Shown here piece after piece: positions 1 through 8,507 of a DNA stretch of 22,598 bases. A program made the translations under genes and the position numbers. Source of the DNA: an uncultured Prevotella sp. (lineage in GTDB: Bacteria; Bacteroidota; Bacteroidia; Bacteroidales; Bacteroidaceae); assembly GCA_900550635.1 (NCBI GenBank), contig URSZ01000025.1:1-22598 (forward strand). The letters run 5' to 3'. Positions within the stretch are counted from its first letter, which is position 1; each line of letters opens with the position of its first letter. The notes below the pieces were generated by a model, which saw only the letters and a list, made by a program, of their open reading frames with translations, did not search any database and was not told the DNA's origin.

Positions 1-174
1 GCACTTGTTTCTCGGAATAGGCCAGTTCCTTACTCATTTCATACGCCTTGATTTCTCCGATACGTTCGATGTTGCGGCGGAAACGCATACGGTCGGACTG
101 CACTTGCACGTCACGTATCTCCGCCATGTATTGGTTCAAGACTGAGTTAGTCTCGGCAAAGTTGATAACTTTCA
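1..174 (-). CDS. upp: Uracil phosphoribosyltransferase, N-terminal part (cut by window edge)
   Basis: The minus strand opens with ATG at 174 and reads 58 codons without a stop to the window edge. The product begins MKVINFAETNSVLNQYMAEI and continues with RMRFRRNIERIGEIKAYEMS. From memory this matches the N-terminus of Bacteroidales uracil phosphoribosyltransferase, the salvage enzyme that joins uracil and PRPP to give UMP. The PRPP-binding loop lies outside the window, so the call rests on the N-terminus and on the neighbour: upp and pckA are divergent neighbours in Bacteroides as I recall. The codons resemble those of the nitroreductase at 2331 and are less GC-rich at third positions than genes beyond 4 kb. 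Confidence 0.72.
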
Positions 175-232
175 TTATATTATCAGATTAAAATATGTAT
201 TGGTTATTCCGTATATTGATAGAACAGAGGTG

Positions 233-263
233 CAAAGTAAACGAATTCCACTCAATTTGCAAC
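233..263 (-). promoter_or_regulatory. Putative upp promoter
   Basis: On the minus strand GTTG (263-260) is followed, after 19 nt, by TTACTTTG (240-233). This is close to the Bacteroidota pattern TTTG-N19-TAnnTTTG. It leaves a leader of roughly 50 nt before the upp ATG at 174. The 313-bp gap 175-487 otherwise holds the divergent pckA promoter and its leader. Confidence 0.5.
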
Positions 264-354
264 ATTCAGTTTGCAGATATTGTTATGGTTTTATAAAAGA
301 TTTCCTATTACAGAAAAATTTCTCTAATTGGATGTTTCTTTTAAAATAAAGTAT

Positions 355-362
355 TACTTTTG
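355..362 (+). promoter_or_regulatory. Putative pckA promoter, -7 box
   Basis: TACTTTTG matches the -7 consensus TAnnTTTG exactly. No good -33 TTTG is visible 19-21 nt upstream. Transcription starting just downstream would give a leader of about 120 nt. That leader contains a possible long-range pairing of CAAGGG (374-379) with CCCTTG (417-422), and an A-rich stretch directly before the pckA ATG at 488. Confidence 0.5.
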
Positions 363-487
363 TAGTCGCAAAAACAAGGGCCTTACTGAACAACGCGGTT
401 TTCCACAAACTCGCCCCCTTGCAATGAAGCATACGAATGCGAAGAGAGATTATAAACCAAATACCAATTTTAAAATCTTAAAAAGAA

Positions 488-2095
488 ATGGCAAATTTAG
501 ATTTAAGCAAGTACGGTATCAAAGACGTGAAGGAAATCATCCACAACCCGTCTTATGATGTATTGTTCGCTGAAGAGACCAAACCGGGTCTGGAAGGCTT
601 CGAAAAAGGTCAAGTAACTGAACTTGGTGCTGTGAACGTAATGACTGGTATCTATACCGGACGTTCTCCTAAAGATAAATTCTTTGTAATGAACGAAGCC
701 AGCAAGGATTCTGTATGGTGGACTTCAGAATAATACAAAAACGACAACAAACCCTGCTCTGAAGAAGCATGGGCCGACCTGAAAGCTAAAGCTGTAAACC
801 AGCTGAGCGGCAAGCGTCTGTTCGTTGTCGATACTTTCTGCGGTGCTAACGAAGCTACCCGCATGAAAGTACGTTTCATCATGGAAGTAGCTTGGCAGGC
901 TCACTTCGTAACTAACATGTTCATCCGCCCGACTGCTGAAGAACTTGCTAACTACGGAGAACCCGATTTCGTATCATTCAACGCTTCCAAAGCAAAAGTT
1001 GACAACTACAAGGAACTGGGTCTGAACTCTGAAACAGCTACTGTATTCAACTTGAAGACCAACGAACAGGTTATCCTGAACACTTGGTACGGCGGTGAAA
1101 TGAAGAAGGGTATGTTCTCTATCATGAACTACAAGAACCCGTTGCGTGGTATCGCTTCTATGCACTGCTCTGCTAACACTAACATGGAAGAAACTGAATC
1201 AGCTATCTTCTTCGGTTTGTCTGGTACTGGTAAGACTACTTTGTCTACAGACCCGAAACGTAAGTTGATTGGTGATGACGAACACGGATGGGATAACGAA
1301 GGTGTATTCAACTACGAAGGTGGTTGCTACGCTAAGGTTATCAACCTGGATAAAGAATCTGAACCAGATATCTACAACGCAATCAAACGTGACGCTCTGT
1401 TGGAAAACGTAACAGTAGACGCTAACGGTAAGATTGACTTCGCAGATAAGAGCGTAACTGAAAACACTCGTGTTTCTTATCCTATCCACCACATCGAAAA
1501 CATCGTGAAACCTATTTCTAAGGGTCCTCACGCTAAACAAGTTATCTTCTTGTCTGCTGATGCATTCGGTGTATTGCCTCCAGTATCTATCTTGAACGAA
1601 GAACAGGCTCAGTACTACTTCCTGTCAGGATTTACTGCTAAGTTGGCTGGTACAGAACGTGGTATCACTGAACCGACTCCGACATTCTCTGCTTGCTTCG
1701 GTGCTGCTTTCTTGAGCTTGCATCCTACTAAATATGCAGAAGAACTGGTTAAGAAGATGGAAATGACTGGTGCAAAAGCATACTTGGTTAACACTGGTTG
1801 GAACGGAACTGGCAAACGTATTTCTATCCGTGATACTCGTGGTATCATCGACGCTATCCTGGATGGTTCTATCGAAAAAGCTCCTACTAAGACTATTCCT
1901 TACTTCGACTTCGTTGTTCCGACTGAATTGCCGGGTGTTGATCCGAAGATCTTGGATCCGCGTGACACTTACGATTGCGCTTGCAAGTGGGAAGAAAAAG
2001 CTAAAGACTTGGCTGCTCGCTTCATCAAGAACTTCGCTAAGTTCACAGGTAACGAAGCTGGTAAAGCTTTGGTTGCTGCTGGTCCGAAATTGTAA
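488..2095 (+). pseudogene. pckA: Phosphoenolpyruvate carboxykinase (ATP), interrupted by an in-frame TAA
   Basis: Across both segments this is a full-length ATP-dependent PEP carboxykinase of about 535 codons, which interconverts oxaloacetate and PEP with ATP/ADP. In Bacteroides the fumarate-producing route uses it in the PEP-carboxylating direction. Visible motifs are TGRSPKDK (substrate-binding Arg) near residue 58, the P-loop GLSGTGKTTLS, the metal-binding IGDDEHGW and the C-terminal NTGWNGTGKRI. Codon 82 (731-733) is TAA where I expect a Glu in WTSEEYKNDNKP, so one G-to-T change (GAA to TAA) explains it. Everything after it stays in frame to 2095 and looks intact. The first in-frame ATG after the stop is at 863, but a protein starting there would lack the substrate-binding N-terminal region. 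Codon bias is that of a highly expressed gene. Alternatives to a real null allele are a sequencing error or readthrough. Confidence 0.85.
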
Positions 2096-2125
2096 TCAGA
2101 ACTTAACATTACAAGATAATCAGCG

Positions 2126-2162
2126 TAAGAGGGTACTCGAAAGAGTATCCTCTTATTTTTTT
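2126..2162 (+). terminator. Rho-independent terminator of pckA
   Basis: TAAGAGGGTACTC (2126-2138) pairs with GAGTATCCTCTTA (2143-2155) through 13 pairs including one G-U. The loop is GAAA, and seven T follow. It lies 30 nt after the pckA stop. Confidence 0.9.
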
Positions 2163-2330
2163 GTTTTTAGCCTGATGATTGTTGCTGATTTTCTTGAGAA
2201 AAAATATTGTAATAGCAGGAAAAGAATTATTTTTATGCGGACTTTAAACGGATGTCTTCAGTAATTTTAGAACTGTTCGTTGGAAAGTTTATAGACGAAA
2301 CGTTATTGATTGAATAAAAGAATAATGCTT

Positions 2331-2981
2331 ATGAAAAACTTGAAACAAGCAGCTTTGGCTGTATTATTGTTGCCTTTGATGGCTTGTGGCGGCGGAGCAC
2401 AGCAGCAACAGGCTCCGGCAGAAGCTCCGGCACAGGATAGTGTAAAGAATCAGGTAGTGGAAACAATTATGACACGCCGCAGTATCCGCCAGTATAAGCC
2501 GCAGGCGGTAGAACGGGAAAAGATGCAGACCATTGTGGAATGCGGTATCAATGCTCCTAACTCTATGAACCGTCAGGCGTGGGAAGTGCGCGTGGTAGAT
2601 AATGCTGATTATATCAATGGAGTGACAGAACTGTATAAGAAAGCCAACCCGAAGGCTGCCGAGGACCCGACTTTCAAGAATATGTTCCGCAATGCGCCTA
2701 CAGTGGTGTTTATCGGTCGTGATACTCAGTCGGAAAGTTCTCCTTTCGATTGCGGACTGCTGGCCGAGAATATGATGATTTCTGCTTGGTCTATGGGTAT
2801 TGGCAGTTGCTGTCTGGGCACTCCGGCACGCTTTATGAGAAGTCCTGAGGCCGCCGAATACTTGCAGAAGCTGGGATTCAGCGAAGGATATGAACTGTTA
2901 TATTGTATCGGCTTTGGCTATCCGGATGAAACTCCTGCTGCAAAGCCGCGTGACGCAGCAAAAGTAAAGTTTGTAGAATAA
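2331..2981 (+). CDS. Nitroreductase family protein, predicted lipoprotein
   Basis: This 216-residue protein belongs to the FMN-dependent nitroreductase fold, NAD(P)H oxidoreductases acting on nitro compounds, quinones or flavins. The N-terminus MKNLKQAALAVLLLPLMAC is a signal peptide with a lipobox ending at Cys19, so export and lipid anchoring are predicted. A GGGAQQQQ-type linker rich in Gln, Ala and Pro follows. The catalytic domain starts at about residue 42 with TRRSIRQYKP (FMN-phosphate Arg pair) and continues with NAPNSMNRQAWEV and GSCCLGTPARF; it ends with the GFGYPDETPAAKPR segment usual in this family. Start codons at 2310 (TTG) and 2325 (ATG) are possible, but 2331 gives the most standard signal peptide. 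The substrate cannot be inferred. It appears monocistronic between two terminators. Confidence 0.88.
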   Translation: MKNLKQAALAVLLLPLMACGGGAQQQQAPAEAPAQDSVKNQVVETIMTRRSIRQYKPQAVEREKMQTIVECGINAPNSMNRQAWEVRVVDNADYINGVTELYKKANPKAAEDPTFKNMFRNAPTVVFIGRDTQSESSPFDCGLLAENMMISAWSMGIGSCCLGTPARFMRSPEAAEYLQKLGFSEGYELLYCIGFGYPDETPAAKPRDAAKVKFVE

Positions 2982-3000
2982 TATCTGGTATTAAAAAAAT

Positions 3001-3053
3001 AAGGACTCATCGTCAGAACGAATTGTTATCAAACGGTCTGACGATGAGTCCTT
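3001..3053. terminator. Strong, probably bidirectional terminator
   Basis: AAGGACTCATCGTCAGA (3001-3017) is perfectly complementary to TCTGACGATGAGTCCTT (3037-3053), a 17-bp stem with a 19-nt loop. An A-rich run (2993-2999) lies on one side and TTTATTA on the other. It separates the convergent nitroreductase (+) and sulfatase (-) genes and can serve both. Confidence 0.88.
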
Positions 3054-3090
3054 TATTACTGTATATAAAGATTGTTTCTTCTATAGCTCG

Positions 3091-4914
3091 TTATCTTGCA
3101 CCCAAGTCATCGTAAGAACTTTGCAGGATGGCTTTGCCCCGTAAGATACGATTCTCGTTAGGAGAGGGAGTTTCCTGTACCGGCCGGTCTGCGTTGAGGT
3201 CCATGAGTGTAACTCCGGTACTGTCGGCAAAGGCAAAACCTCCTCCAAATGTCCAGTAAGCAAACGGATAAGTATATTCGCTGCCCAATATATTCCGGCT
3301 GAAATTGAATTCGCTGTGATCGATATCCAGTTGGGCAAGCAGAGTAGCTGCCAGGTCACTCTGATTCATGAGCTGTTCGATGACCATAGGTTGCTTGACA
3401 GCTCCTCCCAGCCAGAGCATCGGTATGTGATGGATACGCGCGTCATGTCCGTTGCCCTCGGCAGGATAGTAGAATCCATGATCAGGCAGACATATAATAA
3501 GCAGATTATTCCATATTGGCGTTTTGCGGATACGTTCTACGAACTCACCCAGGCAATGGTCTGTAAATGCAAAAGCATTGGGCTGCTTTTCTTTCAGCTG
3601 GTGATAGGGGACTTCGAAAGGTTCATGGCTGCTCAGAGTCAGAAAGGCGGTATGCCAGGGGGAGTCTTTCCGGTCCTTCAGCATCTGGTAGAGGTGATCG
3701 AAGGTAATATCATCGTTCACTCCCCACGCGTTCTGGTGCTGGCTCATGGGGAAATCGGTATCGGCAGTAAGTTTTTGATAACCACTTTCCAGCAGATAAC
3801 TTTTCATATTGGTGAAATTAATGTCACCTCCATACAGGAAGTCGGTACGATAGCCTTCTTTTACCAGTTTTCCGGCGATAGAAGGCAAAGTACGGCTCTT
3901 GGCTGGTATCTTCATTACCGAAAGGTCTGGAAAGCTCTGGTAGCCGCTAAAGGTACAGATTGTACCTCTGTCGGTACGAAAGCTGTTGGCATAGCAGTTG
4001 GTGAAAAAGACTCCCTCTTTCGTCAGGCGGTCGAACTGCGGCGTTACGTTGCCCGGCGCGCCGAGGCTGCCAACGAAGGTGCCGCCAAATCCTTCGAGTA
4101 TTATGATGAGCACGTTGGGGCGTGTTGTGGTCAGGAGCGTGTCGCCGCCGGCGGTTTCGGTAGAATAGTGCAGCTGCGCGAACAGGCTGTCGCATTCGGC
4201 AGGCTCGAAATAGCGCGCATATTCGGAAAAGTCCTTGGCCTTGCGCATGGAATAGAACAGGCTGAAAGCCGGGTTGACTGCCGAGTGGTTAAGGAACTGG
4301 TTGCTGCTGTAGTAGACCATTCCCACGTTGGCCGTGGAGCGACCTATGCCGCCGCGAATGCCGAGGAATGTAAGCCCGCCGGCCAGTATCATTACAACGG
4401 TGGGCGCAATGCGTCTGCGGCCGGTAAAGCTGAAGCTGCGCGGGGTTACGGCGCGCAGGGCAAGGAACAGCGCGGCAGCCGTAAAGGCTACTGCCGTGAG
4501 TCCTACGGCAAGGTATGTGCCGCTCACGCTGTCGGTAACGGCGTCGGGCGAATCAAGGTAGGTGAACACCGTGGCGTCGAGCTTGAAGTCCCAGAACGAG
4601 TAGAGGCACGTGTCGCCCACGAGCACAAGGCCTGCCGTGAGCGAGAGTATGGCGTAGTAGACAAGGAAAATTTTCCGCAGTCCGGGAACGCGCACCCAGA
4701 TGTTGACGAGCAGCAGGAGCAGCGGCAGGGCGAGCGTGTAGCCTGTGGTGGCAAGGTCGAGCGGAAGGCCGTGCATTATTACCGACAGGAAGTCGCCGGC
4801 GCCGCAACCGCGCCCCGCAGCGCCGTTGAAGAGCATGAACACGGGTTTCCACAGCGCAAAGAAAAGGAGCATTACAACCGCAAGGCGCAGGTAAAAGCCG
4901 AGGGTGCGTTTCAT
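3091..4914 (-). CDS. LTA synthase-like sulfatase family membrane phosphotransferase
   Basis: The 607-residue protein has an N-terminal membrane domain of about five hydrophobic segments (to about residue 190) and an extracytoplasmic alkaline-phosphatase-superfamily domain like LtaS and MdoB. RPNVLIIILEGFGG carries the metal-ligand Glu. NSFRTDRGT contains the likely nucleophilic Thr (about residue 314), and LPDHGFYYP and GHDARIHHIPM supply further metal ligands. Relatives move phosphoglycerol or phosphoethanolamine between lipids and glycans; the substrate here is unknown. I chose ATG 4914 because MKRTLGFYLRL leads straight into the first membrane segment; ATG 4950 would add 12 residues. The C-terminal half (3091 to about 3970) uses AT-ending codons (GAT, AAT, TAT), while the N-terminal half uses GC-ending ones (GAC, AAC, CTC), yet the frame is unbroken. 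The gene is single, with its promoter beside repeat copy 1. Confidence 0.87.
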   Translation of the reverse strand: MKRTLGFYLRLAVVMLLFFALWKPVFMLFNGAAGRGCGAGDFLSVIMHGLPLDLATTGYTLALPLLLLLVNIWVRVPGLRKIFLVYYAILSLTAGLVLVGDTCLYSFWDFKLDATVFTYLDSPDAVTDSVSGTYLAVGLTAVAFTAAALFLALRAVTPRSFSFTGRRRIAPTVVMILAGGLTFLGIRGGIGRSTANVGMVYYSSNQFLNHSAVNPAFSLFYSMRKAKDFSEYARYFEPAECDSLFAQLHYSTETAGGDTLLTTTRPNVLIIILEGFGGTFVGSLGAPGNVTPQFDRLTKEGVFFTNCYANSFRTDRGTICTFSGYQSFPDLSVMKIPAKSRTLPSIAGKLVKEGYRTDFLYGGDINFTNMKSYLLESGYQKLTADTDFPMSQHQNAWGVNDDITFDHLYQMLKDRKDSPWHTAFLTLSSHEPFEVPYHQLKEKQPNAFAFTDHCLGEFVERIRKTPIWNNLLIICLPDHGFYYPAEGNGHDARIHHIPMLWLGGAVKQPMVIEQLMNQSDLAATLLAQLDIDHSEFNFSRNILGSEYTYPFAYWTFGGGFAFADSTGVTLMDLNADRPVQETPSPNENRILRGKAILQSSYDDLGAR

Positions 4915-4975
4915 TATATTCGAAGAATGAATTTTTATGTTTTCCGGCATGAAAAAAGTGATGTTTTTTCGGGGT

Positions 4976-5055
4976 GCAAAAATTATGTCTGAGATATTTT
5001 AAAATATGTCTGACCTATTTCGAAATATGTCAGACATATTTTTTTCTTGCTCCCA
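4976..5055 (+). repeat. Dispersed three-unit palindromic element, copy 1
   Basis: The left edge GCAAAAATT is followed by three units of the form AAATATGTCTGACNTATTT at an exact 21-bp period (ATGTC at 4985, 5006 and 5027) and a tail of T then CTTGCTCCCA. Unit junctions are TTTTAAAA and TTTCGAAA. All three units are of the GTCTGAC/GTCAGAC type. It lies in the 342-bp gap between the divergent sulfatase and acyl-CoA ligase genes. On the minus strand the left edge reads TAATTTTTG (4985-4977), a -7-like box about 60 nt from the preferred sulfatase start. I see nothing recognisable in 5056-5260. Confidence 0.88.
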
Positions 5056-5266
5056 TGTGTTTGAAAACTCTCTGTCCGGGATTCTTACGATTTTAGTGTT
5101 TGCATGTAAATTTCACCGCTTTCATCGGAGTTTTTCCTGTTACCGCCTAAACGCAAACCAACACACGTACCGTAAAACCAATATCGCAACCGTTAAGGCG
5201 GAAAGCACTTTGCGCCAAAGGCACAAAAATATGCACTGCAATCGGGCGCGTTAACTAATAAAATGC

Positions 5267-5274
5267 TATATTTG
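5267..5274 (+). promoter_or_regulatory. Putative acyl-CoA ligase promoter, -7 box
   Basis: TATATTTG matches TAnnTTTG exactly and lies 18 bp before the ATG at 5293. This implies a very short leader. No clear -33 element is seen. Confidence 0.5.
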
Positions 5275-5292
5275 TGATAAAAATCGTTAAGT

Positions 5293-7116
5293 ATGGTTGA
5301 GAACGTGCATTTGTCGAAACTGATTGACATGCAAGCACGCAGATTAGGCAACCGCGTCGCAATCATGTACCGCGATTCGTGCGTGGAATTCTGGCACGAA
5401 GTAGCATGGAACATGCTCGCGCAAACAGTGAACCGCACTGCAAATGCACTCCTTACACTGGGAATACGGCCTCAACAGAAAATAATGATTTACGCTGAAA
5501 ATATGCCCGAATGCCTGTATGCCAGCTTCGGCGCATATATGGTAAAGGCCGTGACAATCCCCGTGTTCGCCACTCTCAACGTTACACGCCTTAAATACAT
5601 AATCGACGAGGCCGAAGTAAGCTACGTTTTCGTTGGCGAGCAAAAACAATACGACACGGCATTCGCCCTCTACGCGCTATGCCCGTCGCTCGTAAAGCTG
5701 ATAATGTGCGACCGCAACATCATACGCAAGCCTATCGACAAGACGTCAGTATACTTTTCCGAATTCCTGGAACTGGGAGACGGGAAAAACAACAGCAAGG
5801 AAATAGAAACACGCCTGAAAAGCGCAAGCTACGACGATATAGCCGACATAATATACACCAGCGGAACAACCGGAGAAAGCAAGGGTGTGATAATAACCTA
5901 CGACATGTACCGCGAAGCCCTTAGGGCGAACAGCCTGTTCATCCCTTTGGACGAAAACGACATAGTGCTGGATTTCCTACCTTTGAGCCACATATTCGAA
6001 CGTGCATGGTCGTTCTTCTCATTGGCAAAAGGCGCTATAATGGCCTTGAACATCCATCCCCACAGCGTGGGACGCTCGATGTACAAGATAAGGCCTACGG
6101 CAATGTGCGTTGTGCCGCATTTTTGGGAAAAGATATACGAAAACGTGCGTGAGGAAATTGAAAACAGCCCGGAAGAACGCCGCAACATCTTGGAAGAAGC
6201 ATTGCGCACAGGGCACGAACGTAACGTTGTATATGGCGGGGACAAGAATAAAATCCCCGAAAACATCGAAGAAAAGTACCAAAAATACGAGAAAAGCGTA
6301 TTTGCGGCACTCAAAAGCCGCCTCGGTTTGGAAAGGGCACGCCTGTTTCCCACTGCAGGCGCTACTACACCGGTGGAACTGGAGGATTTCGTCCGTTCAT
6401 GCGGCTTCGGCATAGTAATAGGCTACGGCCTGACGGAAACAACTGCCACAGTCTCATGCGACGACCCGGCAAAGACACGCACACTGGGCTCGGTGGGAAG
6501 AATAATCGACGGACTCGAAATTACATTCGATGAACACGGCGAAATACTGCTGCGAGGAAAAACCATAACGCCCGGATATTTCCACCGCACCGACTCAACA
6601 CAAGACGCATTCAACGACGGATGGTTCCGCACAGGCGACGCCGGATATATGAAAGAAGGAGAACTTTTCCTTACAGGAAGGATTAAGGACCTTTACAAGA
6701 CATCGAACGGGAAATACGTTGCCCCGCAAATGCTGGAAGCAAAACTCGGCATGGACCTTTACATAAACCAGGTTGTTATAGTTGCCGAGCAAAGGAAATT
6801 CGTGTCAGCGCTCATCGTGCCCGACTACATAAGGCTGGAAGACTATGCCTACAAGCACAAGATAAGGTTTGCTTCGCGAAATGAGCTATGCAGCAACATG
6901 CAAATACGCGAAATGATGGCCGAACGCATAGAAATGCTCCAACAAGAGCTTGCCGATTACGAAAAGGTCAAACAATTCGTACTGCTGAGCAGGCCTTTCG
7001 ACGCGGCACGTGGAGAACTGACAGCCACACTCAAAGTATGCCGCAAAGTTGTTTGTGAACATTACGCCGATGAAATAGAAAAACTGTATAACACCGAGAA
7101 CAATAACAAAAGATAA
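5293..7116 (+). CDS. AMP-binding long-chain fatty acid--CoA ligase
   Basis: This 607-residue member of the acyl-adenylate-forming family activates a fatty acid with ATP and transfers it to CoA. The core motifs appear in order: P-loop YTSGTTGESKG at 188-198, LPLSHIFERAW near 229-239, YGLTETTA at 378-385, GWFRTGD at 443-449, and the hinge and C-terminal lysine region GRIKDLYKTSNGKYV at 462-476. The length and the FPTAGATTP segment fit bacterial FadD15/ACSL-like enzymes more than amino-acid adenylation domains. No signal peptide is present, so it is cytoplasmic. It leads a (+) run with prfB only 27 bp downstream, and the two may be co-transcribed. Codons favour GC-ending forms and use ATA for Ile often, as in the genes that follow. 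Confidence 0.9.
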   Translation: MVENVHLSKLIDMQARRLGNRVAIMYRDSCVEFWHEVAWNMLAQTVNRTANALLTLGIRPQQKIMIYAENMPECLYASFGAYMVKAVTIPVFATLNVTRLKYIIDEAEVSYVFVGEQKQYDTAFALYALCPSLVKLIMCDRNIIRKPIDKTSVYFSEFLELGDGKNNSKEIETRLKSASYDDIADIIYTSGTTGESKGVIITYDMYREALRANSLFIPLDENDIVLDFLPLSHIFERAWSFFSLAKGAIMALNIHPHSVGRSMYKIRPTAMCVVPHFWEKIYENVREEIENSPEERRNILEEALRTGHERNVVYGGDKNKIPENIEEKYQKYEKSVFAALKSRLGLERARLFPTAGATTPVELEDFVRSCGFGIVIGYGLTETTATVSCDDPAKTRTLGSVGRIIDGLEITFDEHGEILLRGKTITPGYFHRTDSTQDAFNDGWFRTGDAGYMKEGELFLTGRIKDLYKTSNGKYVAPQMLEAKLGMDLYINQVVIVAEQRKFVSALIVPDYIRLEDYAYKHKIRFASRNELCSNMQIREMMAERIEMLQQELADYEKVKQFVLLSRPFDAARGELTATLKVCRKVVCEHYADEIEKLYNTENNNKR

Positions 7117-7143
7117 AGACAAAGAACACGAACATTACTACTG

Positions 7144-8265
7144 ATGATAACAGCAGAACAACTCAAAGAATTGCAACAGCGTGCCGGCGACCTGGGCAAG
7201 TATCTTGAAATCGAAGCCAAAAGCGTGCAGCTCGAAGAGGAAAAACTCCGCACGCAGGCCCCCGACTTTTGGGACGACCCCAAAAAGGCCGAACAACAGA
7301 TGAAAAAAGTAAAAGAACTGGAACGCTGGGTAGACGGCTACAAAGAAGTAAACACGCTGACCGAAGAACTGGCTCTTGCCTTCGACTTCCACAAAGACGG
7401 AATGATTACCGAGGAAGAAGTGGACGAGGCTTACGCAAAAGCCATAGACAGCGTCGAAGCGCTTGAACTGAAAAACATGCTGCGGCGCGAAGAAGACGAG
7501 ATGTCGTGCGTGCTCAAAATAAATTCCGGCGCAGGCGGCACGGAAAGCCAGGACTGGGCCTCAATGCTAATGCGTATGTATATGCGATACGCCGAAGCAC
7601 ACGGATACAAAACGACCATAAGCAACCTGCAAAACGGCGATGAAGCCGGGATAAAAACGGTTACAATGCAAATTGAAGGAGACTACGCCTACGGGTATCT
7701 GAAAAGCGAAAACGGGGTGCACCGCCTGGTAAGAGTGTCGCCGTACAACGCGCAAGGCAAACGCATGACCTCATTTGCGAGCGTTTTCGTCACACCGCTC
7801 GTAGACGACACCATTGAAGTGTACGTCGACCCGTCGAAAATAAGCTGGGACCTCTTCCGCAGCGGCGGCGCAGGCGGACAGAACGTGAACAAAGTGGAAA
7901 CCGGCGTGCGCTTGCGCTACCAATACAAAGACCCCGACACGGGCGAGGAAGAAGAGATACTTATCGAAAACACCGAGAGCCGCAAGCAGCTCGAGAATCG
8001 CGAAAACGCCATGCGCCTGTTGCGCTCGCAACTGTACGACCGCGCATTGCAGAAAAAGAAAGCAGAACAGGCAAAAATCGAAGCCGGCAAAAAGAAAATC
8101 GAATGGGGAAGCCAGATACGCTCCTACGTGTTCGACGACCGCAGGGTCAAAGACCACCGAACGGGATTCCAGACCAGCGACGTCACAGGCGTGATGGACG
8201 GCAAAATCGACGGCTTCATAAAAGCATACCTCATGGAATTTGCCGACACAAAAGACAATATCTGA
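7144..8265 (+). CDS. prfB: Peptide chain release factor 2, without programmed frameshift
   Basis: RF2 recognises UGA and UAA stop codons on the ribosome and triggers peptide release. The 373-residue product has the catalytic loop SGGAGGQNVNK with GGQ at 244-246, and the stop-recognition tripeptide region RVSPYNAQGKRMTSF, where SPY (199-201) takes the place of SPF in E. coli. Most bacterial prfB genes need a +1 shift at CUU-UGA near codon 25. Here the same place (7201-7209) reads TAT CTT GAA, continuous in frame, as though the extra T had been lost. The autoregulatory frameshift is therefore absent. The gene sits between the acyl-CoA ligase and a small membrane-peptide gene. Confidence 0.95.
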   Translation: MITAEQLKELQQRAGDLGKYLEIEAKSVQLEEEKLRTQAPDFWDDPKKAEQQMKKVKELERWVDGYKEVNTLTEELALAFDFHKDGMITEEEVDEAYAKAIDSVEALELKNMLRREEDEMSCVLKINSGAGGTESQDWASMLMRMYMRYAEAHGYKTTISNLQNGDEAGIKTVTMQIEGDYAYGYLKSENGVHRLVRVSPYNAQGKRMTSFASVFVTPLVDDTIEVYVDPSKISWDLFRSGGAGGQNVNKVETGVRLRYQYKDPDTGEEEEILIENTESRKQLENRENAMRLLRSQLYDRALQKKKAEQAKIEAGKKKIEWGSQIRSYVFDDRRVKDHRTGFQTSDVTGVMDGKIDGFIKAYLMEFADTKDNI

Positions 8266-8299
8266 ACCAAAACATACTAACCGTAAAAAACCAACTACC

Positions 8300-8443
8300 A
8301 TGAACCAGAAACGTAAAAATAAAATCTCCGCCCGCGAAAAGAAGCAGGCACGCCAGGCAAGGAAGATAGTAAATGCCATATTCATCGCACTTATCATATT
8401 TGTGGTGATAATAATCATCTTTGCAGCTCTGGCTTCAAACTGA
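8300..8443 (+). CDS. 47-residue single-pass membrane peptide, unknown function
   Basis: ATG at 8300 lies 34 bp after the prfB stop. The product starts with a strongly basic stretch, MNQKRKNKISAREKKQARQA, followed by one hydrophobic segment from about residue 24 (VNAIFIALIIFVVIIIIFAA) and a short tail. The charge distribution predicts an N-in inner-membrane anchor. The clean domain split, the codon use like neighbouring genes and the position in a same-strand run support a real gene. No family is recognised. Co-transcription with prfB is likely. Confidence 0.6.
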   Translation: MNQKRKNKISAREKKQARQARKIVNAIFIALIIFVVIIIIFAALASN

Positions 8444-8507
8444 CACAAAGGATAACCATGCGCAAAGAAACGTGCGCTTTCACCGGACGGCAGAAAACCG
8501 CAAACGA

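Noticed and set aside
731..733. TAA recoded as an amino acid
   Set aside because: All other genes in the window that end in TAA stop there normally, so a genome-wide reassignment is not supported.
863..2095. Treating pckA as a complete shorter gene starting at 863
   Set aside because: Clear PEP carboxykinase homology continues upstream through the stop to 488, so this is the second part of an interrupted gene.
2163..2330. Promoter for the nitroreductase gene
   Set aside because: Several AT-rich stretches are present but none matches TAnnTTTG with acceptable spacing, so no site is claimed.
3316..4992. 558-codon open frame on the plus strand opposite the sulfatase gene
   Set aside because: It mirrors a strongly supported gene, has no domain, and its amino-acid makeup is that of a GC-rich antisense shadow.
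4976..5055. CRISPR array
   Set aside because: The 21-bp units are contiguous with no variable spacers, only three per site, and no cas genes are present.
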